From Atopsyche davidsoni (lineage: Eukaryota > Arthropoda > Insecta > Trichoptera > Hydrobiosidae): a stretch of DNA of 64,000 nucleotides. Below, one piece after another: positions 1-29,859 of the stretch. The notes under the pieces are model-generated. The model was not told where the DNA came from, ran no database searches, and was given only the letters and a program-made list of their open reading frames with translations. The translations under genes were made by a program, and so were the position numbers. The stretch lies in the NCBI GenBank assembly GCA_022113835.1, contig JAILWY010000007.1, positions 11,819,001-11,883,000 on the forward strand, in the 5' to 3' direction. Positions within the stretch are counted from its first letter, which is position 1. Each line of letters opens with the position of its first letter.

Positions 1-640
1 ATACCTCAACGCCCAAGATATTCATCATACAGTAACTAGAGAGTGTATTTACACGTATATACCGGCTGTGGTCTGAGATAAAGGATTTTCAATAGAAAAA
101 AATTGCATCTTAAATTAGCAAAAACCACAACTGCACACTGGGCACGTAGTTAACTCTATAATATACAATAAGTTAAGCAGATTTGCAAAATATTTTTTTT
201 AATTGAAATATATATAAAAAATTATAACTTTTTGAAGTTTTTTTAAGTATATATTTTTTTCGAAAGTTCTTCTCTGCCAAGCGCTCTCGTCTAAAAAGAA
301 GTGAGTTCTGATACGATCTTCGAGGAAATTACGGAAGAAATGTGTCATCACAGTCTACAATTTTGAAAAGTCTCTAACTTTTTACAAAGGTGATGATATT
401 CAACATGAAACAAAACATAACTTAACGCGTTAATTATATTCTATTCCAATATTATTACCGTATTTCTACATGCTGATGTTCCGATCAAACGACGCGGCTG
501 AGATATTCTACACAAGCTACACGACAAACGATTAAGCTTTGCAAAAGCCCATTCTTCCAGAACGCAATCCCTGTAATGTATAAATACACCTAATAGTATA
601 TAAAATGTCTTCATAGAACTACGAACTATTCATTGCAATT
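1..640. other. Downstream flank of pecanex, no gene seen
   Basis: AT-rich DNA below the pecanex 3' end. No exon, repeat or RNA gene was recognised. Confidence 0.5.
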
Positions 641-654
641 GTATTTTTTATTTT

Positions 655-660
655 TTTATT
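655..660 (-). terminator. Candidate poly(A) signal for pecanex
   Basis: AATAAA on the minus strand about 180 nt below the pecanex stop; another overlaps 647-652. In AT-rich DNA this hexamer is common, so support is positional only. Confidence 0.35.
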
Positions 661-840
661 TAGTCTAATTTATATAAAAAAATTAATCAGATAATTAGAT
701 TATTCTGAAGCTCGTAAAGAAAACTTATAAAAAAAATTGCAGGCGCGAACCCTTTCCGCGACCGACTATTCACAATGCACACGTAATACAAAAATAAAGT
801 AATATCACATAAAGAACACCTACAAGCTATGATTAAGTGT

Positions 841-19523
<18,683 letters not shown>

Positions 19524-19533
19524 TCACTCGCGA

Positions 19534-19596
19534 TTATCTGGATTTCCTCGCGGGAGAGCGGGCCCAGTCCGCGGCGGACATCGCCGTCACTGCCAT
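19534..19596 (-). promoter_or_regulatory. Upstream ORF 1 in the pecanex leader (20 codons)
   Basis: An ATG in the context AAAATGGC opens a 20-codon frame ending TAA at 19534-19536, 73 nt above the pecanex start. CCAAAATGGC also resembles a Pho/YY1 element, so it could be promoter DNA rather than leader. Whether it is transcribed depends on the unmapped start site. Confidence 0.45.
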
Positions 19597-20629
19597 TTTG
19601 GAAACTGATAATTCACAATACAGCTGTGAGCGACACAACTACACGCGCTGCGCCGACCCGCCCCGACATCGTCCACGAAAAACTCACTTATTTGTTTACA
19701 TTCTCCGTTATAATTTATCTGAGTGGATTTTGTTGTGCCGTATTGACCCATTTGTCGGGAGGATTGATTGTTGTCATCAGATTTATAAGGATCTTTGCGT
19801 ATTTTCTGACTTTTCCTCAACTACCTACTGTACTTTCACTGTTGTACGATTATACGCTATCGAGCACAGATATGCTCTATGCACACAAAAATAATGCCAA
19901 AAATAAATAAAACGCAGATTTTAATTAATTCAAATTTAAACCCAACATATTTTGAATCGTGTATTTTTTATAAATATATATATAAACTTGCTGGCCAACA
20001 AGCCTTAAAAACACTTAAACACAAGCCATAAAGCACTAATTTAGAATATGAATCGGCATTTTCATATAGGTGATACGCATGCTTGAACATTTATACTGCG
20101 TGCACCGACATAGTATGCATTTTACACTTCCCCCTCAAACTACGCTTACGACAAAAAGTCAAGAAAAAAGTAGATACGAACACAAAAGTTGGCAACCCCT
20201 GGTAAATATCGTTACTTTTCACAATTCCGACATAAAAAGTTGACGAAAACACACAGGAAAATCACAAAAGAATTATATTTAAAATATTGAAATATCGTGC
20301 CGGCTCAACGACATAAGCTAAGGGCAGCTCTACGCTTTAAACATCTATTCTCGGTGTACGGCGGTGCGGCAACACTGCGAACTGCGAGTCTGCATTACCG
20401 ACGGGGAGCGGAGGAGGTTTTCCCTGCTTTCCCACACTTTTCTCATCGCTTTCAAAGTCGCCGAAGTACCTAAACAATTCACAATACAACAATGATGTTT
20501 GCGTGACGAAGCTCGCGAAAACTCTGCCATTACTAAGATATGAAAAGTTTGCTGCCTTCCTCTTCGTGTGCCTCTCAACAGAGGTGGTCGGCGATCATTG
20601 CACTGAGCTCGCAGTCCTGATCCCAGCCA
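19597..20629. promoter_or_regulatory. Shared upstream region of the pecanex and carrier genes
   Basis: The two genes are transcribed away from each other. A GC-richer patch (19560-19680) lies next to the pecanex leader and another (about 20340-20630) holds the carrier's first exon. No TATA box is evident at either end, as expected for housekeeping promoters. Start sites are not visible. Confidence 0.4.
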
Positions 20630-20630
20630 C
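20500..20630 (+). other. SLC25A21: Non-coding first exon of the carrier gene (3' end defined)
   Basis: The exon ends at a strong donor (CAC then GTAAGTTT at 20631). The next exon's acceptor lies directly before the ATG at 21343. Joining the two leaves an in-frame TGA upstream of the ATG, so this exon is untranslated. Its 5' end is a guess. Confidence 0.5.
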
Positions 20631-21342
20631 GTAAGTTTCCTCGATTTTTCCTTGGGCAATGCTGTAGTATGCTATATTTATTGTAGCTTGCAGATTTTCA
20701 TTGATTTCCCTAGATTTTCGTATTGATAAAAAGCTATGTTACTGACAGAAGTCGCTTTGCGTAGTGTGCGAAAAACATCAATAATATAAAGTAGTGTTGA
20801 TCAGATTCAAGTGTTTCGTTTGCCGTGGCCTGTTTATGCTACTCGTTATGCCGGTCAACTTATTTGACCTTCAAATAAATAAACATTTTATATATTTCTT
20901 TGATAACAAAATTTGACTCCCGGTCGAAAATAGCCGGCGTCGGGAAATAAGATCACTGCGAGTTTATATCGTTTCGTGTTGTGTTGTATTGAAAGAAGGT
21001 CGGTCTTATCTCGTTTGCTTTGCATGAATTTATTATTGAAGTTTTTATTTCATTATCTCCGTGGCGCGTGGAGCTGGTTGAACGGTCTTGTAATTCATTT
21101 CTCGTTACATTTGTTAGTTTATTTGTAAATCTACGAAATTAATTCTTTTAAAGTTTAATTATAATATATTTTTAATTTGTTTATTCAAGGAAACAAAAAT
21201 AAAACGTAAGCGCCTAATTGTAAAAAAAAATACTACTTTTAAATGATTTAAAAATATATATTAGTCAGTTACTGTTGAATTATTATTATTATTATTTTGT
21301 TATCGATGTGTACTGTTTGAGGTTCGTCTCTTTCTGTTTTAG

Positions 21343-24300
21343 ATGATGAACGATCCACAGAAGATTCTCAAGCAGGCGGCGATGCAGATAGGAGCCGGAG
21401 GCAGTGCCGGCTTCGTAGAAGTCTGCATCATGCATCCGTTGGACCTCATTAAAACTCGACTCCAAATACAAACCAACAAAACTGTGATGAAGAACGATCC
21501 CCATTACTACACCGGAATCGTCGACTGCATGCAGAAAATGTACAAACATGAAGGGCTCTTTTCGTTTTGGAAAGGAATCTTGCCACCTATTTTGGCAGAA
21601 ACGCCAAAGAGAGCAGTGAAGTTTTTCTGCTTTGAGCAGTATAAGCAGATGTTCTTGTTTGGTGCACCGTCTGCCACTCCATTGGTGAGTTAATTGGCTT
21701 TTAATTTTTGGCAAAAACGATTATAAATTTATATTCAATTTCTTGAACAACTCAATACTGTCTTTTGATTTAAGGGAATCTTCATAAAAATTTATTAAAG
21801 TTTTTCTTCTATCATATATTAGCATGGTATGAATACTTGTAAGAAACATGGATAAAAAGAATTGACTTTTTAATAAAATTTCGAAGAAGAGAGCAATTTT
21901 CCATGATAAAAGTGAGTTATTTAAAACATAATTCATCCTTTCATTTAGTTTATTAACACAATAGTACTGTAATTAATCAATGGTGAGTTATTTAAAACAT
22001 AATTCATCCATTTATTTAGTATATATTAATATTGCACAGTGAAAATTATAATATTTAATCCGTTTACTTACAAAAAAAACACAGAATCTTTGTGAAGTGT
22101 TGAGGTATTTTTTAATGCTAGAACTCATATTTATAGAGAATCAGTTCTCTACATGTTGAAGATTACTTTATTAACTCAAAATATCAATTAATACCCTTGA
22201 CCTCTTTTATCAATTCAAAGTGTTACATCGAGCCGTCATTATTACAAAAACACCATAACTTGCACTCTCTTTATAGTTCCTTTTTTGGTGCCGTAATAAA
22301 CATTACTATGAAATTTCCATTAAACAATAGAAAGGTAAATTGAAGTAACCAGCGAATATTTTTAGATTACCTTTAGATCTCACAATGCGATGAAATGTAT
22401 TCATGATATTCTAAAACGGTTTCACCGCATCAATCTATTCTAAATTGATTTTATTGACAATTTGTGTTTTATTGGTTATATCAATTTACAAAGAATTCAG
22501 CTCTTGATTTGAGATTCTAAGTATTATAAAGAATTAGAATTAGATTTTTTGTTAATTTCAGACATTTTCACTAGCGGGTCTCGGAGCCGGGGTAACAGAA
22601 GCCATCTTCGTTAATCCTTTTGAAGTCGTAAAAGTCCGCTTGCAATCGGATAAAACGCTAGCTGCTAAAATGCCGAGCACCTGGGTGATCACCAAAGAGA
22701 TTGTCAAATCGGACGGCTTTGGCTTCCGTGGTCTTAACAAGGGAATCACCGCCACCATTGCCAGGAACGGCTCCTTCAATATGATTTACTTTGGTTTCTA
22801 TCACAGTGTAAAGGGGCTGCTTCCAGAGTATGAGGTAAGTGACAATTTATTTATTGTTGAAAACTCGTTAATCTTACTTTAATGTGTGTATGAAAAGTGT
22901 ACAAGTAAAATGTTATATAACTTTGACAGATTATTATAGTTATCTATATTTTGTGCAAATGATCTTCAATGCTTAAAAATATATAAAGAAATGGGTCTTA
23001 TAATCTTATACACTAAATTTTATACCAGCCCATAAGAATGCCTTTATAGAGAGTGTTGAAAGCATTCATTATTATCTTTATAGAGCCCATTAATAATTGG
23101 CCATATCTGACATAAATGATGCATTGTGAATAGCGTATTTATCTTTAGATATAAAACGTATGGCTGATAAGAGCGCATGCTATTTAATATTTTTAACTTT
23201 ATACGTAATTCTTATTTAAATATTGAGCATGCGGGAGATTTTCTGTAGCGATATTTTAAGCTAAGTAACAGTATTTTAAGATAGTAACAGTATTTTTACA
23301 TTAATTGACATAATCACAATTTTTTATAATGTGACTTCATTAGGCATTTAAATAATCTAAAATGGTTTATTTGTTTATTAATATTAAAATTATTAAGTCT
23401 ATCTAATTACGTTGTTAATTGGAAATATTATTTTAAAATAGTTTCTATATATGCACAGCAAAACAATAAACTTAGAATATTTTATTTTTTGCGGGTGATA
23501 TGAGTAATCTACTTTTATTTTATGAACTACAAAAAAATATTTTTATTGTTAAAATTATTAAAAAAAAATGTTTTCCATTTTGCTTTTACATGACTAGCAG
23601 CAGAAAATTTGTTATTATGAATCTATTAGTTTTCATGTGCAATATTTTATTTCAGGATAATATGAAAGAGTTCTTCCGTAAGGTGAGCATTGGCTTTGTC
23701 TCGGGAACTCTCGCTTCCGTTTTCAACATTCCATTTGATGTTGCCAAGAGTCGAATTCAAGGTCCCCAGCCAATACCTGGACAAATCAAATACCGTGGCA
23801 CCATCAACTCCATCGCCATTGTTTACAAAGAAGAAGGGTAAGCAGTCATTGTGTTACCTATTTATATTATTTGTTGAAACGCATGTGGTGTAAATATTCA
23901 AATGGAGTTTTCACTATGAAACCACTGGTCATCCTCATAAATAAATCATTTTAAGTTAAGATAAGCAATGCAAATACTTTTGCTTGCACATTTCCATCGG
24001 GTGATTATCAAATAATCTATAAAGTAAACTTGCTGATTCAACAGTATATTTTAGGTACATGGTAAATATATATAGTGGGAAAATATCAGCTGATAGTGGG
24101 GACTCAAACTGTATTAAATTTCTATTTATGCTTTTAACCCATCTTGCTCATCCTACCATATGTTACACGTTAATTTTAGGAAAGTTGTTCTGAATGTAGT
24201 AGAAAAAAAGAAAACCCAACATGCTGGCAAAAGTATGGTAGGCAAAGTACGCATCTTCATGCGCATTTGCTTTTAATCAATTGGCATCCTTTCAATTCAA

Positions 24301-24509
24301 CAAGCGCTCGTATCGCTGATATAGCTTACTTCCCGTCAGCATGCAGTAACTTTATCTTGTCATTTCATTAAATTGTTTTTTTCTTTTACAGGTTTGGCGC
24401 TCTTTACAAGGGTCTATTGCCCAAAGTTCTCAGATTGGGACCAGGCGGTGCTATTATGCTGGTGGTGTACGAGTACGCATACAATTACTTGGAAAAAAGA
24501 TTCAACTAG
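21343..24509 (+). CDS. SLC25A21: Mitochondrial 2-oxodicarboxylate carrier (4 coding exons, 304 aa)
   Basis: SLC25 carriers of this type exchange 2-oxoadipate for 2-oxoglutarate across the inner mitochondrial membrane, in lysine and tryptophan breakdown. Coding exons: 21343-21684, 22562-22834, 23656-23837, 24392-24509 (915 nt; phases 0, 0, 2). Three SLC25 repeats show the PX[DE]XX[KR] signature: HPLDLIKTR (Pro32), NPFEVVKVR (Pro133) and IPFDVAKSR (Pro231). Subfamily-typical stretches include ILPPILAETPKRAVKFF, GLNKGITATIARNG and KSRIQGPQPIPGQIKYRG, which separate it from the citrate carrier. The length matches the family (about 300). The ATG is first after a splice acceptor and is preceded in the joined mRNA by an in-frame stop. 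An alternative start one codon later is possible. Confidence 0.95.
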
Positions 24510-24776
24510 TTACAAAGAAAACACATTTCGCAGTCTAACAGCTGACTTGTGCATATCTCGCAGAATCCAGAGATAAGTATGGACAGAGTCAGTTATCATT
24601 GTGATTACATCAGTGATAATGATGTGATAATAACATATTCAAGAATGTCACAAATATTATTTTGGTATAACTTAAGCTTAGATAAAAATGCATTTGAGAA
24701 AAAATAGACTATATAATATATTATAATGCATTCTGTTAAATAGTATACAAATTTATATACAGCAATATATATGTAG

Positions 24777-24782
24777 AATAAA
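24777..24782 (+). terminator. Candidate poly(A) signal for the carrier gene
   Basis: AATAAA about 270 nt below the stop codon, in a suitable position for the carrier mRNA. Confidence 0.45.
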
Positions 24783-24799
24783 AAAAGTTATATTAAAGC

Positions 24800-27300
24800 G
24801 GTTAATATCACGGTGATGCCAAATACCAGTCTTGGCTTTTTATAATTTGCATCAGTTTGTAGTTTTACATCAATTGTTCAAATTTGAATTTTTATTTGTT
24901 CATAAATTAATGTTTATATTATATGCAATTTATTTGACTATATTCTCATTATGGGATACTATCAATTAATATTTTTATCAAGAATATCTATTAGCACAAC
25001 TACTCTGTCTCATCAATTAAAATAGTTAAATTTTGCATCAATATTATTATTCAACCCACAAACAGGATATCTGCTATGTGCACCCATTTATTTTATTCAT
25101 GTTATTGAGCTGTCTAAACTTTAAAAACTTATTTTTTATATATATAAAACTCATTTAAAAACGCTTGATGTCCGACGTCTGCAGTTTGTGATAATATTAT
25201 TATATATATTTACATATCAAATTTGTATAAAAAATTCTCGCTTTATAAAAATGCAGTAATAGAAAATATTTTTTTATATGATATAAAGAAAAGAATTAAA
25301 AATATTTTTATTGTTGCAAATATTTTTCTGTACATGTCTCAGTACACGCAGGTGTCTTCAATATCAAAGTACTTGAGAATTTATTGACTGATAATTTTTT
25401 TAATACAGGCCGCTAATTTCATATACACATACTAATGTACCTTTAGGTTTTAATTAGAGGTGGACCCAATTACAAAGTTTCATACAATTCATCGCCACCA
25501 TTTCAATTCTTGTAGTGAGTTCACATTTGTCTAACTGAAAAATCACAATTGGACCCATCTCTATTACTTTACATATTTATCACTAAAAAAGCATTTATTT
25601 TGAAAATACTATAAATATTTTATATTGCCATCTAAATGCCAAATTATCTCCCTGAATTTGATTTGATTTTGATTAACAAAATTTCACAACTTAAGTTTTT
25701 TCACATGTTGACTGTCGCTTGCAATATTTTTATCTGTCACTTAAGATAAAATATAGACTTGAGAAATATCAGCGCAAAACTAAAGATAGAACTTTTTTCA
25801 ATGTTTTATACTCATACTTATTTCAATGGCCTCACCAGGTATTGAAATACCTGTGTTTTACACTTGACTAATGTCACAACGCATATCGGAAATCAGTTTT
25901 GTTTGTAAAGTATATGGGAGAGCTTAGTTGACATTGAGAAACTTTTACCACTGAGTACAACAGATACGTATTAGTACGGTCCGTAGGTTTTGGCAGTCGT
26001 TATAATGAGTTGATTTGCTTTAAGTTTTCGGTACTCCGACTTTTCAGTCCCCGTGCTGGGATCATCTTTTGGGATTTTTTATTCTCGTACTTATTTTATA
26101 TAAACAAAATCGACTCAGATTAAGATTGCATAAAATATAAACTAATATAAGAACTGTTGTTTCCTGAGATTGACTACAGTACGGGAGTTAAAATGTCGGA
26201 AACATCGTGAAGAAACTAGGATGTGACAAACAACGAATGTTGGCAGAGTTTAAAGTGCATATGGCATGCAATGCAATGTTTTAAGAAAACTGTTTTTAGA
26301 TATTCCTTAAGGAAGAAACGTCTGGTGTTTGTTAATATGGCAATATTATACTAACCTAAACAAAGTATTATGAGCTGGAATTATTATATAATTTTTCTTA
26401 TACACTTAAATATTTTTATACAAGCTTTTTATAATAATTTTAAAATTATGTTTGCAAATACACATCCAGTGCTGATATTACTAATATTTAATTTTAATGA
26501 GAGAATAACTGAAATTATTTTAGAGATTTAAAAATGTTTATACTTTTTACCCACTTACCTGAAATAATTATATATTTTATTTTTGTTAACTATTTTTGAG
26601 TCTATCATGTTGTCATTGTTAAAATTTATCTATCTTGTTAAAATTATGCTGATATATTTATCATATATATATATATATTTTTTTTTAATTTACATAATAA
26701 ACTGAATTTGAGTAAAATTGTTTTTTTTTTCATGATATATTTCCACTTTCATATTTGGCACCTAACCTAACCAATCCCCACTTCAATTAAATTCATAATT
26801 GTACCCTAAATAATACTAAAGAATTCATCCATATGTGTATATACTGGTAGTTCTCAATTATGTCTCATAATTTTATCTGCTCACTTCCGTTGTAAACTTT
26901 TATCCAGGCTCCCTATCGTAATAAAACCAATTTTATAAAAAGATAGATTTGTATTTGAAAAATAAGTATAAATAATTTACAAAGAGCAAAGAAAACTTAA
27001 CAGTATTTATAAAGTTACAAAAGGACCATCGTCTTCAGTCATCGGCTAAATGCTAAAAAGAATATTCCACATGAAAAATAAAAATACCATTTCTTTAATA
27101 ATATATGGTATTTAAAAGCTTGTAAGCTCCCAAAAAAATTACAAATAGTTACATAAAGGCCACAAAAAATATTTTTGAATTATTGAAAAAATGATGGTTT
27201 TAAAAATTCTATCGCCTTTTTTCAGAAATTAAAAAGCGATAATTTTTTTTTTTATTTTGTGTTTATGTGAAAATGATACTGTACAGGGATTTTTTTTCAA
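24800..27300. other. Intergenic, nothing recognised
   Basis: AT-rich sequence between two convergent genes. No coding frame or repeat family was recognised beyond short poly-A/T and TA runs (for example about 26661-26680). Confidence 0.5.
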
Positions 27301-27322
27301 AAATAAAAATGTATTCTTGTGG

Positions 27323-27328
27323 TTTATT
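27323..27328 (-). terminator. Candidate poly(A) signal for the proline-rich gene
   Basis: AATAAA on the minus strand about 115 nt below the stop at 27444. Confidence 0.4.
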
Positions 27329-27443
27329 AAAAGTTTTTAGAAACTTTTTTGAGATAATATAAGCTTTAAAATAGCATGTGTTAAAGTTTGTATAAATTTT
27401 TTTAAACATTAGTTATAATCTTCTAGCATAGAACCGATAAAAT

Positions 27444-29741
27444 CTACTGCCTGCGACTGTTTGCCCCTCTTCGCTGGGGTCTGGCTGTGTTTGTTTCTAC
27501 ATGTTCGTGTCCATCGTAGTTAGGATCTTCTAGATGCACACTGCGAGATGTGGCAAAGTTCTTAGTGAATTCTCGAGTGATCACTTTAGCATTCTTGGTA
27601 TCTGGGTCATCATCAATCCATTCCTCTTCCGGAGCCTCCAGCCTCGACAGCTCACTGTAAACTGTCGGAGTTGGAACCGTCATCCTGCTGATCTCTTGTT
27701 CTTCCTTAGATTTTTTATTCAGTTCGTAAAAACCATAGTTTGCTTCTTCGGCTTCATCACTGTCGAACGCAAAATCGTAGTTCCCATGGGGTGATTTTAT
27801 CTTCTTGCGACTGCTTCCTTCTTTTGATTTCGGTTTCTTCTTCTTATCTTCTTCCTCTTCGTGTGTGAAATATGACACGTCTCTGCTCTGTTTTGGAGCC
27901 CCCCTCACAAACTTTTCTCTTTCTTCAAAGACATAATCGAATGGAGCAGGCCACGGTTTGAGCGTCTGGAGTTGTTCTGATGTCTGATGGATTCTGTTAG
28001 GTTTGAGTGTTTTATAAATCGGAGGAACCCTTACGGCTATCGTGTCGATGTTCCCGGGGTTGTTTTCTGTCGGAGGCAAGATCCTGGGAACTAGAGACTT
28101 GTTCGGATCTTCGGTGGATGTAGTCTTTTCCTTGGTGCCCCTGCCGAGTTCGCTGATATTGAAATCGAACCTTTCGGCTTCGTTGTACTTCCTTTGATCG
28201 GATTTGGGTATCTTCGTGACAGGGAAGTCTTGGGTGGGATCCGGAGAGAGACCGTCGAAGTTCAGGCCGCTGTACGGGCCGGTGCTCGTTTGAGCGACAA
28301 AGGGCGCTTTTCCCAAGTTATATCGAGAATTCTCAGGCTCCGCGGTCTGAGCCATCGTCGGATAGACGGGTTGTATTCTAGGGTTTCTGTTTTCATTTGA
28401 AGGTACGCGGGATACGAAGTCCGTGTAGTGAGCTTGATTGTAGCTTTCCTTTGATGTGGGAGAATTTCTCCAGAAAGCGCTGATCGCTTCTCCAAATTTA
28501 GCGTTTAGGATGATTTGCTTGCTGCGATCCGGCGTGGAGTCGTAAGAATGCTTCTGGCGAAGCTTGGCACTCGAGGGTTCGTCCTCGTAAAAGGGCTCCG
28601 GTTGTCTCCTGGTCCGTTCATCTTCGTAGTCTTCGTAATCCACGTTGCCCTGCGGCTGAGGCTGGTAGCTGGTGGGCTGCTCCCTCTGGCTGTATCCTCG
28701 GGGCTGCTGAGGAGGATAGTCCTCTCCCTGGCCGCTGTAGCTGCTGACGTGCTGAACGGGCTGTTGGGCTAAATACACGTCCTGCTGTTCTCTATAGCCG
28801 TTTCCTTGGTCGTAGTACACGATAGGGGTGCCCTGGTATCCGTTAGGGTTAGGGTTAGGGTTGGGGGGTTGGCTGTACTGGTAGCCGTTTTGCTGTTGAT
28901 TTTGGTAGTCGAAGGGAGCCGCGCCGCCTCTGTATTCATCAGCGTCGGCCGCGTTCAGGCGCTGAGTCACACCTTCCCCGTGGTCGTAAAAAGCGTCGAT
29001 GTAAATCTTGGGTTGTTGCGCTTTGGCGGGAGAGGGTGGCCGCTTACCGGGAGGAGGTGGCGGTGGTGGCGGAGGCGGCGGCGGTGGCGGTGGCGGCGGT
29101 GGTGGCGGTGGTGGCGGCGGAGGCGGGGGCGGCGGAGGAGGTGGTGGAGGCGGTGGCGGCGGTGCTGGACCCGCAGGAGGAGCCGCCGGTGCTACAGGAG
29201 CCGCAGCTGGAGCAGGGGTGTTTTTATTCCAGTTGAAGTTTAGGGTGAAGTTCGTGACGATCGTTTCCTTCGGTGGTCCTGGAGGAGCAGGGGGCGGCGG
29301 CGGCGGCGGTGGCGGTGGCGGTGGCGGTGGCGACGGTGGCGGCGGTGGCGGCGGAGGCGGAGGCGGCAGAGCTTTCATAGGCGGGAAACCTGGGAAAAGT
29401 CTCAGGACGGGAAGCGGCGGAGGCGGAGGCGGAGGTGGAGGCGGAGGCGCCGGAAGCATCGCAGGCGCGGGTGCCGCCGGAAGCGCGGCGGGCGCGGGAG
29501 CCGCAGCGGTGGCCGTCAGCTGCAGCACAATGGAAGGATTCCTCACCACCTTGTACCCCAGCGAGCTCGCCAGCCCCTTGAACAAGAAGTCCCCAAAAGT
29601 CCTCTTCTGTCGCACTGTCCCCTCTCGGGGCTCATCCCTGTCCAGCAGCTTCACTCGGACGCGCTCGCTCTCCCCGTCCTGGGCGGCACACGCCCCCAGG
29701 AGCGCGAGCGCCACCGCGCACAGTAGATATACAGTCTTCAT
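27444..29741 (-). CDS. Secreted proline-rich low-complexity protein (765 aa)
   Basis: The family is not recognised. I chose the ATG at 29741 over the upstream one at 29792 because it opens a clean signal peptide (MKTVYLLCAVALALLGACAA, residues 1-20). Then come a charged segment and a dibasic site, RQKR (44-47), followed by TFGDFLFKGLASSLGY, the only fold-like part. Next are Ala/Pro stretches with three proline tracts (about residues 98-110, 125-150 and an unbroken 38-proline run at 194-231). A Tyr/Gln/Pro-rich region and a charged C-terminal half with EDKKKK- and KKSKEEQ-type stretches complete it. No Cys in the mature part was noticed. It is a single coding exon, much GC-richer than its flanks. 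Role inferred: extracellular matrix or cuticle component. A GTAAGC at 29042-29047 could act as a donor. Confidence 0.75.
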   Translation of the reverse strand: MKTVYLLCAVALALLGACAAQDGESERVRVKLLDRDEPREGTVRQKRTFGDFLFKGLASSLGYKVVRNPSIVLQLTATAAAPAPAALPAAPAPAMLPAPPPPPPPPPPPLPVLRLFPGFPPMKALPPPPPPPPPPPSPPPPPPPPPPPPPPAPPGPPKETIVTNFTLNFNWNKNTPAPAAAPVAPAAPPAGPAPPPPPPPPPPPPPPPPPPPPPPPPPPPPPPPPPPPPPPGKRPPSPAKAQQPKIYIDAFYDHGEGVTQRLNAADADEYRGGAAPFDYQNQQQNGYQYSQPPNPNPNPNGYQGTPIVYYDQGNGYREQQDVYLAQQPVQHVSSYSGQGEDYPPQQPRGYSQREQPTSYQPQPQGNVDYEDYEDERTRRQPEPFYEDEPSSAKLRQKHSYDSTPDRSKQIILNAKFGEAISAFWRNSPTSKESYNQAHYTDFVSRVPSNENRNPRIQPVYPTMAQTAEPENSRYNLGKAPFVAQTSTGPYSGLNFDGLSPDPTQDFPVTKIPKSDQRKYNEAERFDFNISELGRGTKEKTTSTEDPNKSLVPRILPPTENNPGNIDTIAVRVPPIYKTLKPNRIHQTSEQLQTLKPWPAPFDYVFEEREKFVRGAPKQSRDVSYFTHEEEEDKKKKPKSKEGSSRKKIKSPHGNYDFAFDSDEAEEANYGFYELNKKSKEEQEISRMTVPTPTVYSELSRLEAPEEEWIDDDPDTKNAKVITREFTKNFATSRSVHLEDPNYDGHEHVETNTARPQRRGANSRRQ
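29049..29162. repeat. Trinucleotide-type tract encoding 38 prolines
   Basis: 38 consecutive CCN codons on the minus strand (GGN on the plus strand), with mixed third bases, so it is not a pure microsatellite. Similar shorter tracts lie at about 29292-29370 and 29414-29449. The mix of synonymous codons suggests selection on the peptide or an old expansion. Confidence 0.9.
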
Positions 29742-29840
29742 ATTGCGCACATCACCCACTTTCAAAAACGGTTTCAAAAAACTGCACTGCACTCAAAACA
29801 TGTCACCGGGCCGAGAGACGAAACTAGAATAAGCCGTTTC

Positions 29841-29848
29841 GTATACCG
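29841..29848 (-). promoter_or_regulatory. Weak TATA-like element for the proline-rich gene
   Basis: GGTATACGAAAC on the minus strand about 100 nt above the ATG. It departs from the TATA consensus and no clear initiator was seen, so this is tentative. Confidence 0.25.
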
Positions 29849-29859
29849 CCCCGGCTGTT

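Noticed and set aside
28845..28868. Telomere-like GTTAGGGTTAGGGTTAGGG
   Set aside because: It is in frame inside the proline-rich protein, coding PNPNPN on the minus strand; insect telomeres are normally TTAGG, and only about three units are present.
29008..29832. 274-codon plus-strand frame made mostly of glycine
   Set aside because: Antisense shadow of the proline tracts; the minus strand has the signal peptide and sensible composition.
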